The position numbers were made by a program, and so were the translations under genes. Of a stretch of 64,000 nucleotides of DNA, positions 52,717 to 63,293 are shown in pieces. The first letter of the stretch is position 1. The number at the start of each line of letters is the position of its first letter. Under the pieces are notes generated by a model. It did not search any database. It was given only the letters and a program-made list of their open reading frames with translations, and was not told the origin of the DNA. Source of the DNA: Spirochaetaceae bacterium (GTDB lineage: Bacteria; Spirochaetota; Spirochaetia; WTKD01); the NCBI GenBank assembly GCA_011524535.1, contig WTKD01000001.1, forward strand, positions 23,089 through 87,088. Direction: 5' to 3'.

Positions 52717-54516
52717 TTATGTGTATTTTTGTAAGGAGTGTTTATAGAATAGGATGGCTTCGGAATAAGCTTTGTACATGCCTTCACTGTTGCTGAGTGC
52801 ATGCTCTTGCCCAAGTAATGAAAACACACTGCGGGCGGCGGATTGCAATAGAAAATGTATGAGCGGTATAGCCTTATTGCGTGTTATCAATGCATCACGT
52901 TCAGATATTTCTGTGAGTTTTTTTGCATTGATAAATGAGTTTTCTTGTAGGCTGGCAATGTCAGCGAGTTGTAAATTTACCAGCGTTTCTAGTTTTTGTA
53001 GTGCCTGAAGAATGTCTATAATTCTTTCTTTCCGCTTGTCGAGAACCGTTTGCACATCCCTGCGGGGTATATCTCCTATTGTTTTTTGTATTTTTCTTTT
53101 TTCTTGTAGTATAGGTGGCATTGTTTGGGCAAATGATATATCTTCAAGCAAAACGGAATCTATTTTTCGTGATATGGAGGATAGGGTTTTTGTCGGTATT
53201 CTTCGTACGGCTTCTGTAAACCAAAAGGAATACAATTCTAGGCGAGCATCGCTGATTATTTTATCACCTGTATAGTTTTCTACATATTCTGGAAAAGCGC
53301 TAAACAAGGATTCAACCATTGGATAATCGATGGAATGTAGCCTCGTTGCATCTTTTGCCCACAGGGAATCATACAATGTGTGGCTCGCATGGGTCCGGTG
53401 CAGGGGATATCCGAGGTCTAGACCGATATAGTAAACGCAGGAACATCCTATATAATTGCATAAATCAAAGGCACTCGTACTTACAGAACCTCCGGCGCCA
53501 AGTTTCTTTTTGTGTTCGGGATTCAGGTATTGTGCAAGAGGAAAATGCGAAGAAGAAAAAAAGATTGGGCAGTGATATTTGCTTGCATTGCGGACAATGC
53601 GCGGAGACGTTGAAGAATCCATTATGATTGGAATATTTGAAATATCATAGCTGTCTAGATGTCGTGAATTCCAATACTGAGGGTCCATACTTACGATAAA
53701 GTCTGGAGGATAGCCCAAGGAACACAATTTTCCTGCGATGGTATCGACCGCAATTACTATTGCTTTATCGTGCCACTGGGAAAGCAGAGGCACTATGTGA
53801 TCGAAGCTTGGCCCAGCTGCGCATAACAGGGCGGGGAGTCCTTTTGCAACATTGTGCAAATGTTCAAGCGCTAAGACCTCGGGACTATCGAGTAGATTTT
53901 GTGTGCAATTGCGTATCCATCTCTTCGCAAATTTCATCATTGTGTTTCTGTTTAACCGACCTTGCGCACAGTACCGGTAGAGGATTTGAGAGAGTTCATT
54001 GAAATACTCCTGTTTGTGCATGATAAATACGGATTGTTCCCATACATAGGGTATGCGCATGGAAGTGTTTTTTATGGTTTCAAAACAGATCGATAAATTT
54101 TGATCGATTAGTACGGTTACATTTTCTTGTTCTAGTATTTGGGTGAAGTCAATTATAGCAAATAGAGAGACGAGTCGTTCTAAGTTTGGTTCTACGATCA
54201 CGTGTGGTAGGGTTGTGAGGCGCGGGATAGTTTCTAGCAAATGATATCCCATGCCGATGCCTAGATATACAATGCCATCATGTGCCCCCCGTTTTTGTTG
54301 GGCAAGTATTATGTCTGCGATTCTTTTGGCTTCAATGCCAGGATCGTATCCGCTGCATAACCGTTTGTTTTTGTAGGTCGCGGTGTAAAAAGATGTGTTT
54401 TTGCTTTTTTCTAGCTGTAATTCTTTTTCCGGGGAATGGTTTGCAAGCAGTTGTGTAGTCTTTTCGTCGCAATGCATGCGTATTGCTGTAATATTTTTTT
54501 CTAATATATTCAACAC
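52717..54516 (-). CDS. Motility accessory factor (Maf/DUF115, MptE-like) glycosyltransferase-family protein
   Basis: A 599-residue protein with the DUF115 core (about residues 205-400): LPALLCAAGPSFDHIVPLL, VIAVDTIAGKLCSLGYPPDF, SMDPQYWN and VYYIGLDLGYP. An N-terminal nucleotide-like domain carries GIVYLGIGMGYHLLE. Such Maf proteins transfer nonulosonic acids to flagellins in several bacteria, and treponemal FlaB is known to be glycosylated. Here it would act on FlaB made at the other end of the window, but that is an inference. Its start overlaps the stop of the PBP gene, so both are in one transcript. Confidence 0.82.
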   Translation of the reverse strand: MLNILEKNITAIRMHCDEKTTQLLANHSPEKELQLEKSKNTSFYTATYKNKRLCSGYDPGIEAKRIADIILAQQKRGAHDGIVYLGIGMGYHLLETIPRLTTLPHVIVEPNLERLVSLFAIIDFTQILEQENVTVLIDQNLSICFETIKNTSMRIPYVWEQSVFIMHKQEYFNELSQILYRYCAQGRLNRNTMMKFAKRWIRNCTQNLLDSPEVLALEHLHNVAKGLPALLCAAGPSFDHIVPLLSQWHDKAIVIAVDTIAGKLCSLGYPPDFIVSMDPQYWNSRHLDSYDISNIPIIMDSSTSPRIVRNASKYHCPIFFSSSHFPLAQYLNPEHKKKLGAGGSVSTSAFDLCNYIGCSCVYYIGLDLGYPLHRTHASHTLYDSLWAKDATRLHSIDYPMVESLFSAFPEYVENYTGDKIISDARLELYSFWFTEAVRRIPTKTLSSISRKIDSVLLEDISFAQTMPPILQEKRKIQKTIGDIPRRDVQTVLDKRKERIIDILQALQKLETLVNLQLADIASLQENSFINAKKLTEISERDALITRNKAIPLIHFLLQSAARSVFSLLGQEHALSNSEGMYKAYSEAILFYKHSLQKYT

Positions 54517-56348
54517 TAATATCCAAACGTCAATGAAATAGTAGAATATTGCTCTATGAGGACATCTGGGGGTGGGTCCTGTGAGACAACCCAGCCATTG
54601 CCCGACATAGTGATATTGTATCCATGTTTAGCAGCTAATTGAACGACATCGCGCTTCGCAAGCCCTATGAAATCGGGTATCCGGCCTGGCGCAATCGATG
54701 GTGTTATAGGGGAATATTCAGGCAATTCACGGGCTAGTACATTATCGGTATATTCTACGGAGGCATAGCTATCGAAGAGGGAGATTATATCGTGTGCAAT
54801 GGGGGCTGCGACCTGGCCACCGTAGAATTGTCCTTCACTAGGTTCATGCACTGCTACGTATAGTATATAGGAGGGGTCGTCGTATGGAAAAATAGAGAGT
54901 ATCGAAGCAACATACCGTGAATCAGAATATCTGGCTAGAGCCTGATCATATATTTCTGCGGTTCCTGTTTTTGCTGCTATACGTACCGGTGCGTTTTGGA
55001 CAGCACGGGCTGTTCCTCCCGGCTGAGTTGCAGCATACATATAGTCTAGGAGGTCTGTCGAGACTTTTTCGGAGATCACATAATCGCTAAGCTCGGATGT
55101 AAATACTCTTTGTGTCCCATCGGCGGGAGAGACTATACGATCCACGATTCGTGGAGAAATCATAGTTCCGTTGTTTGCGATCGCGGTTGCGGCTTTTACA
55201 ATTTGCAGAGCAGTTACTGCGATTTCTTGTCCGATTGCTATTGTAGCTTTGCTCCGATGCGACCATTGCTCCGGATTTGAAAAAATGCCGATGTTTTCCC
55301 CATTCATGGCAATTCCAGTGCTGGAACCGAATCCAAATTTGCGTAGCATCTCGTACAGGGCTGCGGAGCTGCTTTTTTCGGCAGCCTTTGCGGTACCAAC
55401 ATTACTGGAATATTGTATAATCTGCTTGGTTGATATAAGTCCATAGGCATTTATATCACTGATTTGGAAGGAATTGTCTGCGGAGACATAGGGACCTGAG
55501 GCATCGTATCGGGTTTTATCAGTAATACTACCGGTTTCAAGTAGGCTGCTGATACTAAAAACCTTGAAAACGCTTCCCGGTTCATAGGCGTTTCGCAATA
55601 TTCTGTTCAATCGCTCTTCATCGGAATAGATATAGAATGCATTCGGGTCAAAGCTAGGAAGGCTTACAGCGCTCAAAATTGCACCATCTTGTGCGTCGAG
55701 GAGGATTGCATTTATGTAAGATGCACCGTGCTCTTCGAATTTTGATTGCAAATATGTTTGTATGAGTTGCTGTAGACGAATGTCTAGGGTGAGGTGGACC
55801 GTGTTGCCCTGTTGTAGGTCCTTTTCGTATACGTATTCAATCCCATCCAAGCCAACATTATCGATATTTACATAGCCCACGAATGGTTCGGCAAATCCCC
55901 TGAAGGGATAGTTTCGCTGCAAATTTGGTTCAAGATGAATGCCTTCTAATCCTCCAGAGTCTTTTATAGTAGTAATGTCTTCTGCCTGCTCGTTTGAAAT
56001 GGAACGTACCAAGAGAACATAGTTTCGCGATACGGATAGTTGGGAACGGAGGGTGTTTCGGTCAATATCTAAAACATTAGACAAGGTAATGATTGTTTCG
56101 TTTTCATCTTTTATTTCAGGTTTCCATGCACTTACATTGTAACTTGGTTTTTGTATGGCTAGTATTTCCTCATTTTTATCGAGTATGGCACCACGAGCGG
56201 TAGGGGAAATGTTTTCGTCTATTATCTGGGCTGTTCCACTATTCTGTGATATAATAATATTAACAAATGCCAAAACTATTGTGATAGTGAACACGGAAAG
56301 TAGTACTAGATATATAATCATCCTGGATTTTTTTAGAGGTTTTGTCAC
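54516..56348 (-). CDS. Penicillin-binding protein 2 / FtsI-type transpeptidase with PASTA domain
   Basis: A 610-residue class B PBP from a GTG at 56348. One membrane helix (about residues 10-31) is followed by a dimerisation domain and a transpeptidase domain. Active-site motifs are SVFK in EPGSVFKVF, SSN in QYSSNVG and KTG in AAKTGTAEI. A single C-terminal PASTA domain runs from RIPDFIGLAKRDVV. It cross-links septal or side-wall peptidoglycan. The frame is open to 56480 and includes an ATG at 56378, but a TCGACA-N17-TATACT promoter at 56387-56359 puts the start point at about 56352. The GTG four bases later is therefore the best start. It is divergent from a LysM-M23 gene. Confidence 0.85.
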   Translation of the reverse strand: MTKPLKKSRMIIYLVLLSVFTITIVLAFVNIIISQNSGTAQIIDENISPTARGAILDKNEEILAIQKPSYNVSAWKPEIKDENETIITLSNVLDIDRNTLRSQLSVSRNYVLLVRSISNEQAEDITTIKDSGGLEGIHLEPNLQRNYPFRGFAEPFVGYVNIDNVGLDGIEYVYEKDLQQGNTVHLTLDIRLQQLIQTYLQSKFEEHGASYINAILLDAQDGAILSAVSLPSFDPNAFYIYSDEERLNRILRNAYEPGSVFKVFSISSLLETGSITDKTRYDASGPYVSADNSFQISDINAYGLISTKQIIQYSSNVGTAKAAEKSSSAALYEMLRKFGFGSSTGIAMNGENIGIFSNPEQWSHRSKATIAIGQEIAVTALQIVKAATAIANNGTMISPRIVDRIVSPADGTQRVFTSELSDYVISEKVSTDLLDYMYAATQPGGTARAVQNAPVRIAAKTGTAEIYDQALARYSDSRYVASILSIFPYDDPSYILYVAVHEPSEGQFYGGQVAAPIAHDIISLFDSYASVEYTDNVLARELPEYSPITPSIAPGRIPDFIGLAKRDVVQLAAKHGYNITMSGNGWVVSQDPPPDVLIEQYSTISLTFGY

Positions 56349-56358
56349 GGTACAAACA

Positions 56359-56387
56359 AGTATAATGCTAGCCACCATTGTTGTCGA
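56359..56387 (-). promoter_or_regulatory. Sigma70 promoter of the PBP gene, near-leaderless
   Basis: On the - strand TCGACA (56387-56382), 17 bases, TATACT (56364-56359), then ten bases to the GTG at 56348. It overlaps a + strand TATAAT (56361-56366) in front of the divergent M23 gene. Confidence 0.65.
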
Positions 56388-56396
56388 TACAGTTAT

Positions 56397-57632
56397 ATGC
56401 AGAAGATTCTGCAAAGTCAGAATAAAGACGTGATTCGCAGGTATTATCCGTCTAGAAAACAGTTGAAGATAAAGAAACAAAAGGTTGTCTTCGACTGGAA
56501 GTCTGGTGCAAAGGCTTATGAGAATATTTGGAAGTCGGTTACTTCCTCAGAAAAACGCACTTGGCTTGATTATATTGAACGTTTTGCAGGCTCGTTATTC
56601 ACAATTACGGGAGACCTCCCACTCCTATTTGCGATGGTGAGCTTGCTTTTATTTTCCATCCTTCTGCCGTTTGATTATTACGAAGATTATATTTTATCCA
56701 TGCAAACAATAGAACGGGTAGATGATTTCCAAAATCTCTACGAATCGGAATACATAACCGTTGTACATAAGGTGAATGAATCCGATGAGGCCTTTTTGTC
56801 TAACATGGTCCTGAACGATGTCGGAGATAGTTCTCTTACCGAATTTCTAAACACCGACTATGACGGCAAGGGCGGTATATCGGATGCATCGATACGGTCG
56901 TTTATGCCCTTGCGCACCGTTTCCCATGTTGTACAAAACGGAGATACTCTGTCAAAAATAGCGGGGTCTTATGGGTTGCGCTTAGACACCCTCGTTAGCT
57001 ATAACAACATACAAAATGCCCGAAGGATGCAATTGGGTGAATACATTTTGATACCTGATAGGGATGGGATATTGTATCGAGTTGAATCAAACGATTCTCT
57101 TAATGAAATTGCGTCTACGTATGACGTCCCGGTTACAACCATTCTTGATGCAAATAATCTCAAGACGAACGAATTGAATTCGGGGGCGGTTTTATTTATT
57201 CCCGAAGCAACCATGGGGGATAAGGAATTGCGTCTTGCCTTGGGCGAACTGTTCCGGTTGCCAACCTATGGGCGGATTTCTTCACATTTTGGCTATCGAA
57301 ACGATCCCTTTACGGGTATTCGAGCCTTCCATTATGGTGTGGACATCGCAAATTCCTTGAACACGCCAATCGTGGCGGCAAATTCGGGATATGTTGCTTT
57401 TGTAGGATCCAATGAACGCTCATATGGCAAATATGTGATCATCAAGCATGATAATGAATTTCAAACCTTATACGCACATTTCAATGACATAACAGTTTCT
57501 CGAGGTGAGTACGTGCAAATTGGGCAAACCCTGGGGTATATGGGAAGTAGCGGTCGCAGTACGGGACCACATCTTCACTTTTCCATCATCCGGCGGGGCA
57601 CGTTTGTGAACCCGAGTGACTACATTTTTTAA
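56397..57632 (+). CDS. M23 peptidase with two LysM domains
   Basis: A 411-residue protein. A basic N-terminus (1-60) is followed by one membrane helix (about 77-96), two LysM modules (about 178-222 HVVQNGDTLSKIAGSYG, and 228-274 YRVESNDSLNEIASTYD), then a LytM domain (about 290-405). All zinc and catalytic residues are present: HYGVDIAN, TLYAHFND and TGPHLHFSI. LysM binds glycan, so this is a wall-anchored peptidoglycan endopeptidase or amidase activator. It is divergent from PBP2, making a wall-remodelling pair. No Shine-Dalgarno sequence before the ATG; a + strand TATAAT lies 30 bases upstream. Confidence 0.93.
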   Translation: MQKILQSQNKDVIRRYYPSRKQLKIKKQKVVFDWKSGAKAYENIWKSVTSSEKRTWLDYIERFAGSLFTITGDLPLLFAMVSLLLFSILLPFDYYEDYILSMQTIERVDDFQNLYESEYITVVHKVNESDEAFLSNMVLNDVGDSSLTEFLNTDYDGKGGISDASIRSFMPLRTVSHVVQNGDTLSKIAGSYGLRLDTLVSYNNIQNARRMQLGEYILIPDRDGILYRVESNDSLNEIASTYDVPVTTILDANNLKTNELNSGAVLFIPEATMGDKELRLALGELFRLPTYGRISSHFGYRNDPFTGIRAFHYGVDIANSLNTPIVAANSGYVAFVGSNERSYGKYVIIKHDNEFQTLYAHFNDITVSRGEYVQIGQTLGYMGSSGRSTGPHLHFSIIRRGTFVNPSDYIF

Positions 57633-57700
57633 TATACTGGGTGGCAATCACGACGTAACGATTGAATCCAGCGAATAATCAAAGGAATTCTAAAATAAGC

Positions 57701-60391
57701 TCATTCGCTTTTTCCATGACATTGCTTGTATTTCTTACCGCTGCCACAGGGACAGGGGTCGTTTCTTCCCACTTTTGGAGTGCTTCTACGCACGGTCATC
57801 TGTTGTGTCTGCGTCGATGAAGATCGTTTTTGGCTATTGAACGAAGTAAGCGATTGGTGTTGCGTTTTGTAAACTTGTTGCTCTTTTGATTCGGTTGATC
57901 GATTTGTGACTCTGGTTGCGATCATCTGTTTGACTATAGTAACACGGATGCGTTCAACCATCGCATCGTATGCATCAAATCCCTCAAGTTTGTATTCAAG
58001 GAGTGGGTTTTTTTGGGCATAGCTCCTCAGATAGACAGCTTCACGTAATGCCTCTAGAGCACTGAGGTGCTCGCGCCAATTCCTATCTATGAGAGATAGA
58101 TACGTATGGCGAATATAATCATTCCAGCGTTCTTTTCCAACCAATGTCATTTTTTCATTCAGTGAGGCTTCGAGTTCCGCCGTAATGGCTTGAACGGTTT
58201 GTTTGCGGTCGCTGCCTTGCTTGATTGTTGTTGCAAAAAAGAAGCGTTGTTTTAATGTATGTACCGCGGTATTGAATTCGATGGCGTCTCCATCTTGCAT
58301 ATATGTTGAGAACAGCTGTGAAATTTCTTCATGACAGACTTCAAAAATTCTTGTTTGTAGGTTCTCGGAATATAGAATTTGATTTCTTTGGGCATAGATG
58401 CGGTCGCGCTGCGTATTTAACACATCATCAAATTCCAGAAGGTGTTTTCGTATGTCAAAGTTTCGTTCTTCAACGCGTTTTTGCGCTCTTTCGAGGCTTT
58501 TTGTAATCATTGAATGATGGATTGCTTCTCCGGGTTCGAGGCCCTTGCTCAAATAGTTTTTCAAGGTTTGGATACTTCCGCCAAATAGGCGCATCAGATT
58601 ATCGTCCAATGATACAAAAAATTGTGATCGGCCTGGATCACCCTGTCGCCCCGAGCGTCCACGCAGCTGGTTGTCGATTCGTCTTGATTCGTGTCGTTCG
58701 GTTCCAAGGACGAATAGTCCGCCAAGATTCTTCACCTCATCGTATTGCGCTCGCCATTGTTCATATTCTTTTTTGTATACACGTTCGTATGTTTCTAAAT
58801 CACCGTCGGGACCAATTTTTGTTCTTGTACGGAATTCTGGATTTCCGCCGAGCTTTATATCGGTTCCACGACCCGCCATATTTGTTGCGATCGTCACGGC
58901 TCCCTTTGCCCCGGCTTCGGAAATGATTTGGGCCTCTCGTGCGTGATTTTTTGCATTCAGGACTTCATGACGGATTCCATACCCTTGCAAGAGTTTAGAT
59001 ATCACCTCGGACATTTCAACCGATACGGTTCCTATCAATATTGGTTGTCCGATTTCGTGTACGGTTTTAATTTCTTCACAAATTGCGATGAATTTTGATT
59101 TACTTGTGGGAAAAATGAGGTCTTGTTGATCATTTCTATTTACCGGTCTGTTGGTGGGGATTTCCACGACATCAAGACCATAAATTTTTGTGAATTCGGT
59201 GCTCTCCGTCGAAGCGGTTCCCGTCATGCCGCTCAGTGTGCGATACATACGAAAATAATTTTGGAGCGTGATCGAAGCGATGGTGACGCTTTGGTTTGCG
59301 GCCTTGATTTTTTCTTTTACTTCGATGGCCTGGTGTAATCCATCAGAATACCGTCTGCCGTGTAAAATACGCCCCGTGAATTCGTCGACTATTTCAACCT
59401 TGCCATCTCGCACCACGTATTCCCTATCCAATTGGTAGAGCTCTTGTGCACGCACCGCCTGAGTCACGAAATGTAAATAATCGAAATTCTCCGCATCTAC
59501 CAATGCCCCGTCGATATATTTTCTTTTTTTTAGCAATGCTTCGATGCTGTTGAATCCTTCTGTTGTAAATTGAACCCGTTTTCCTTTTTCGTCTAGCGTG
59601 TAATCCCCTTGCGGTTCTTCCGGATAGGTTCCAGTGTGTGGGTCTTTTTCACATTCGCGAAGCGAGTGTATGATCGAGTGGGCGTTGTAATATTTTTCGG
59701 TATTGGTTTTTTGAGACCCAGATATGATCAAGGGTGTTCGAGATTCGTCGATCAAGATTGAATCGATTTCATCAATGATACTATAGAAATGACCTCGCTG
59801 CACTTTTTGTGAGGCTGCATAGGACATATTATCCCTGAGGTAATCAAAACCAAGTTCATTGTTTGTGGCGTAGGTTATATCCTTATTATAGGCATTGCGA
59901 CGTTCCTGTGGAGCCATATTCGATTGGATTACTCCAACACTCACTCCAAGGTATTCAAATACAAATTGCATCCACTCGGCATCTCGTTTTGCAAGATAAT
60001 CGTTTACCGTAACAATATGTACCCCTTTGCCCTCGAGAGAACGCAAATATGCAGCAGGGACGGCAGCCAGGGTTTTTCCTTCACCTGTCTTCATCTCTGT
60101 AATTCTGCCCTGGTACAGGGCTATCGACCCATACAATTGCACGTCGTATAATCTTTCTCCGAGTATCCTTCGGGCAGCTTCTCGTGCGAGTGCGAATGCC
60201 AGTGGGATAAAGCCATTGGTATGTTCCCCTTGTGAAATCTTTTTTCTTATAGTGTTTGTTTGTGCAAGAAATTCGTTTTGATCCATCGAGAGCACTTTCA
60301 ATTCTTCTTCATTTATCCTGTTTATATAGGGCGTTAGCTCCCGCAGGTCTCGTAGTTGTTTTGTGCCAAATAGCGACTGTAAAAAAGACAT
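57701..60391 (-). CDS. secA: Protein translocase ATPase SecA
   Basis: An 896-residue protein from the ATG at 60391 (MSFLQSLFG). A nine-codon longer frame (to 60418) would start inside the promoter. Walker A is MKTGEGKTL (about 99-107) and the DEAD-type box is [16 protein letters not shown] (about 205-220). The second nucleotide-binding fold has [15 protein letters not shown] and [10 protein letters not shown]. The C-terminal zinc motif is [13 protein letters not shown], used to bind SecB or ribosomes. SecA drives preproteins through SecYEG, here including FlaA and the lipoproteins. TTGACC-N17-TAGAGT lies five bases before the ATG with no Shine-Dalgarno sequence. Confidence 0.98.
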   Translation of the reverse strand: MSFLQSLFGTKQLRDLRELTPYINRINEEELKVLSMDQNEFLAQTNTIRKKISQGEHTNGFIPLAFALAREAARRILGERLYDVQLYGSIALYQGRITEMKTGEGKTLAAVPAAYLRSLEGKGVHIVTVNDYLAKRDAEWMQFVFEYLGVSVGVIQSNMAPQERRNAYNKDITYATNNELGFDYLRDNMSYAASQKVQRGHFYSIIDEIDSILIDESRTPLIISGSQKTNTEKYYNAHSIIHSLRECEKDPHTGTYPEEPQGDYTLDEKGKRVQFTTEGFNSIEALLKKRKYIDGALVDAENFDYLHFVTQAVRAQELYQLDREYVVRDGKVEIVDEFTGRILHGRRYSDGLHQAIEVKEKIKAANQSVTIASITLQNYFRMYRTLSGMTGTASTESTEFTKIYGLDVVEIPTNRPVNRNDQQDLIFPTSKSKFIAICEEIKTVHEIGQPILIGTVSVEMSEVISKLLQGYGIRHEVLNAKNHAREAQIISEAGAKGAVTIATNMAGRGTDIKLGGNPEFRTRTKIGPDGDLETYERVYKKEYEQWRAQYDEVKNLGGLFVLGTERHESRRIDNQLRGRSGRQGDPGRSQFFVSLDDNLMRLFGGSIQTLKNYLSKGLEPGEAIHHSMITKSLERAQKRVEERNFDIRKHLLEFDDVLNTQRDRIYAQRNQILYSENLQTRIFEVCHEEISQLFSTYMQDGDAIEFNTAVHTLKQRFFFATTIKQGSDRKQTVQAITAELEASLNEKMTLVGKERWNDYIRHTYLSLIDRNWREHLSALEALREAVYLRSYAQKNPLLEYKLEGFDAYDAMVERIRVTIVKQMIATRVTNRSTESKEQQVYKTQHQSLTSFNSQKRSSSTQTQQMTVRRSTPKVGRNDPCPCGSGKKYKQCHGKSE

Positions 60392-60396
60392 AACTG

Positions 60397-60425
60397 ACTC
60401 TAGCCTAGGTGAACCCACTGGTCAA
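60397..60425 (-). promoter_or_regulatory. Sigma70 promoter of secA, predicted leaderless
   Basis: On the - strand TTGACC (60425-60420), 17 bases, TAGAGT (60402-60397), five bases, ATG at 60391. The start point should coincide with the start codon within a base or two. Confidence 0.7.
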
Positions 60426-60529
60426 CTATAACACCATCGGTAACCATTGATAGTGGTGGGGGATGATTTCGTTATCTTGCTAACAAAAAAGGAACATGGT
60501 CGATTGTGATGAGTACGGGATCAAGATGA

Positions 60530-61212
60530 AGAGACTGTATACATTATTGGGATTCGGCGAGCCTTGAGTCTTTGAGTGAAAATATGGGAAGGGGTGGAGC
60601 TCCTGTCGATGGGCATTATCAATTTGAGGATGACATAAGGTTTTCTGATCTTCAAAATAATCAAGAAGCGGGCTTCTTATCGATTGGTTCACGAGAAACC
60701 CCATTCCGGGGCACTTTTGATGGAAACGGTCATACAATCTGGTAAACGGTTCATCAATATACCAGATAGCTTAGAGATTGGTCTTTTTGGTGTAGCAGAG
60801 AGCGGGTACTAACTTTGTTGGTGGGTTTTTAGGGGGAGGCTGAGTTTTTGCATATGAGGAAGCAGGAGAGAATTTTCAGAGGGATGAAGAATTAATCGAA
60901 AATGTTATTCTTACAATGACAACTACTAATAGCTATGCAAGTGGGACCGTTTCAGGAGATTCTAATATAGGTGGGCTTGTTGGATTTATCGGGGAAGACG
61001 CAACAGAAACCTTCACGAATGTCTATTGCAAGCAGCAAGGGACTTCGGCTCTTCCAGCAATTGGTAATCCTGAGGGGAATCCTGGAGGAACAAACGCAAT
61101 TGCCGTGAGTGGGCATACTCAAAGAAACTTTGGAAGTTTTAGTTTCAACTCTTCTGGTGATGACCCATACTCGGTGGTGAAGTCCGGTGATTCTTGGTCG
61201 ATTTTTTCATAG
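60530..61212 (+). pseudogene. Degenerate, 5'-truncated GLUG-repeat lipoprotein copy
   Basis: Matches the intact lipoprotein at 61492-63249 from its WRDLEFL region on. The frame from about 60570 reads ESLSENMG ... VDGHYQFEDDIRFSD ... AGFLSIGSRETPF and stops at a TAA. Further on, GLFGVAES-like sequence appears, another stop follows, and an open tail (60916-61212) carries one GLUG unit (NIGGLVGFIGED) and ends SGDSWSIFS against SGDSWPTLDWYW in the intact gene. The signal peptide and promoter region are missing and several stops break the frame. It is followed by one of the two long direct repeats. Confidence 0.7.
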
Positions 61213-61260
61213 CAGATCGACTGAGGGAATCTTGAGCAAGACCTGAGAACCATAACAAGC

Positions 61261-61506
61261 GTGGAATAACCAAGTTGTTAATGTGAAGTGCTGTATCATC
61301 CTGACTATGAATGGGGCGGTGCAGCATTTTTTCACTAAGATTCATCACTAAGAACAGCATAATATCCCCAATTATACGTAAAAACAAGAAAATATTTCTA
61401 AAAAATCGTCTTTTATTGTATATAAGCACTTGCAAATATATCTGTTTATGTGATATGTTGATAATCGTGTGATATAAGAAAGGAGAACACCATGATGAAG
61501 AAAAAA
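61261..61506 (+). repeat. Long direct repeat, copy A (3' flank plus promoter and start of GLUG gene)
   Basis: About 246 bases that recur almost unchanged at 63294-63539. The repeat begins at GTGGAATAACCAAG and contains a hairpin AAGTGCTG/CAGCATTT with a T6 tract (a terminator for the preceding gene). It then holds CACTAAGATTCATCACTAAG, an AT-rich promoter-like stretch, AAAGGAG and the first codons ATGATGAAGAAAAAA. Each cassette in the array therefore shares its expression signals and terminator. Confidence 0.85.
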
Positions 61507-63249
61507 GCAAAGTATATAGTTGCAATGATTATTGGTGCAATGATTATTGGTGCATGTAGTAGTAATGGTCAATCAAGTGAAAGCATTGATTCTGGTGGCT
61601 TTGAAACAAACCACGATAGTAAGGGTACAGGTATTCAAGACAGCGTTTTTACTGATCTGTCGGATTCGTTTACTCTCTGGGAAATAGAAAAAATAGATGC
61701 ACTTACTACAGACGATGAAGGGAGATATCTTATTCAGACCTGGCGAGACCTTGAATTTTTGAGTGAAAATATTGGATCAGCAGAAGCCCCCGCTGATGGG
61801 CATTATCGACTTGTGAATAATATTGAATTTCCTGATCGTGCTAATATTCCTGATAGTAGCAAAGATGAAGATTATGCACAGAAGGCAGGGTTCTTGCCGA
61901 TTGGGTCAAGGGGGACACCGTTCTCAGGGATTCTTCATGGGCATGGGCTCAGCATAAGCCACCTTGTAATAGATAGACCAGAACAGAATAATATTGGACT
62001 TTTTAGTGTCGCAGCAAATGCTGCATTCAAGAGCATACATTTGACGAATGTAAATATAAAAGGAGATGAAAATGTTGGTGGTCTTGTTGGAGATGCAGTA
62101 GGAGACATTACTATAGAACATATCCACATGACAGGAAATGCTATTCGAGGAAGCAGAAATACAAGTGGTCTTATTGGATCAGCACAAAAAGCCAATTCTA
62201 CTATTTCCATCACAAGCAGTAGGATAGATTCCTACTCCTACATAGAAGGTATTATAAATACTGGGGGACACGTTGGATATGCAGTCAATGTTACGATCAA
62301 CATAAGAAGTAGCTACTCCTGGACTACTCGGGTTATTGGTGATGCTAAGGTTGGTGGGTATATTGGGTACGCTCATTCTAATGCTGTTGCTAGCATCAGT
62401 GATAGCTCTGCTACAGATTTTGTTGTAGGTAACCAGTATGTAGGTGGGCATGTCGGACATGCAAGAAATGGAGCTAAAATCACAGTCACTTATTCTCAGA
62501 TAAAAAGCAGTATCGAGGGCGATGCTAACGTAGGTGGGTTTGTTGGATCTGCAGAGGACAATACCATAATAAAAATAACAAAAAGTTATACTCCTCAACG
62601 TATGCAGGTTTATCCTGGTTCAAATCTGGGTGGATTTATTGGATCAGCAAACAACAATACTACTGTTATAATCACAGGAGGTCTGATCTTTGACGGTCTT
62701 GCCCAAGGCAGGACAAATGTAGGTTGGTTTGTTGGAGTTGTAAACAACAGTTATATTACTATAAAAGGTAGCTATGCGCTTGGTGATTTTACAGGTAAGA
62801 ACAATCTAGGGGGTTTCGTTGGATTGGTGACGGGTAACGATGCTTCTGTCGAAATTGAAAACAGCTATGTTCGTGGTAAGCTATCGGGTAATGTCAATGT
62901 AGGTAGTTTTTTTGGATCATTACGGTCAAATGCAAAAATTACAACTAGTTACGTAAGAACTGATGTTTCAGGTAGTTCGGATACAGAGGGTTTGATTGGA
63001 GCTATTTCATCAGATGGAACAATAACGTTCACTCAGTCTTATTACAAAAAGCAGAAAAATCTTGATCCTGCATCAACGGGAGATCCAATAGATATTCTTG
63101 ATGGGATAACTGCCCTTGAAGAGGGTAAACTCACTAGGAACAAAAGTAAAGACAACTTCGAAGGTTTTGAATTTGATTCTTCCAATGGCAATATCTATTG
63201 GACGATGAAGTCTGGTGACTCTTGGCCGACTCTTGACTGGTACTGGTAA
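61492..63249 (+). CDS. GLUG-repeat surface lipoprotein (intact member of a tandem array)
   Basis: A 585-residue protein. The signal peptide ends in a lipobox (AMIIGAC, Cys at residue 22), then an N-terminal region with WRDLEFLSENIG and FLPIGSRGTPFSGI (about 80-145). After that come about ten GLUG-type units of ~35-45 residues (about 165-540), each with a (V/L)GG(L/F/H/Y)(V/I)G core such as NVGGLVG, NLGGFVG or YVGGHVG followed by a short beta pair. GLUG repeats form a beta-solenoid and are common in surface adhesins. Start ATG 6 bases after AAAGGAG. Degenerate copies lie on both sides. Exposure on the outer membrane is inferred. Confidence 0.85.
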   Translation: MMKKKAKYIVAMIIGAMIIGACSSNGQSSESIDSGGFETNHDSKGTGIQDSVFTDLSDSFTLWEIEKIDALTTDDEGRYLIQTWRDLEFLSENIGSAEAPADGHYRLVNNIEFPDRANIPDSSKDEDYAQKAGFLPIGSRGTPFSGILHGHGLSISHLVIDRPEQNNIGLFSVAANAAFKSIHLTNVNIKGDENVGGLVGDAVGDITIEHIHMTGNAIRGSRNTSGLIGSAQKANSTISITSSRIDSYSYIEGIINTGGHVGYAVNVTINIRSSYSWTTRVIGDAKVGGYIGYAHSNAVASISDSSATDFVVGNQYVGGHVGHARNGAKITVTYSQIKSSIEGDANVGGFVGSAEDNTIIKITKSYTPQRMQVYPGSNLGGFIGSANNNTTVIITGGLIFDGLAQGRTNVGWFVGVVNNSYITIKGSYALGDFTGKNNLGGFVGLVTGNDASVEIENSYVRGKLSGNVNVGSFFGSLRSNAKITTSYVRTDVSGSSDTEGLIGAISSDGTITFTQSYYKKQKNLDPASTGDPIDILDGITALEEGKLTRNKSKDNFEGFEFDSSNGNIYWTMKSGDSWPTLDWYW

Positions 63250-63293
63250 GGGAGAAGGAAGAGTAGCGAGACTTGAGAAGTAAAACAAGCAAC

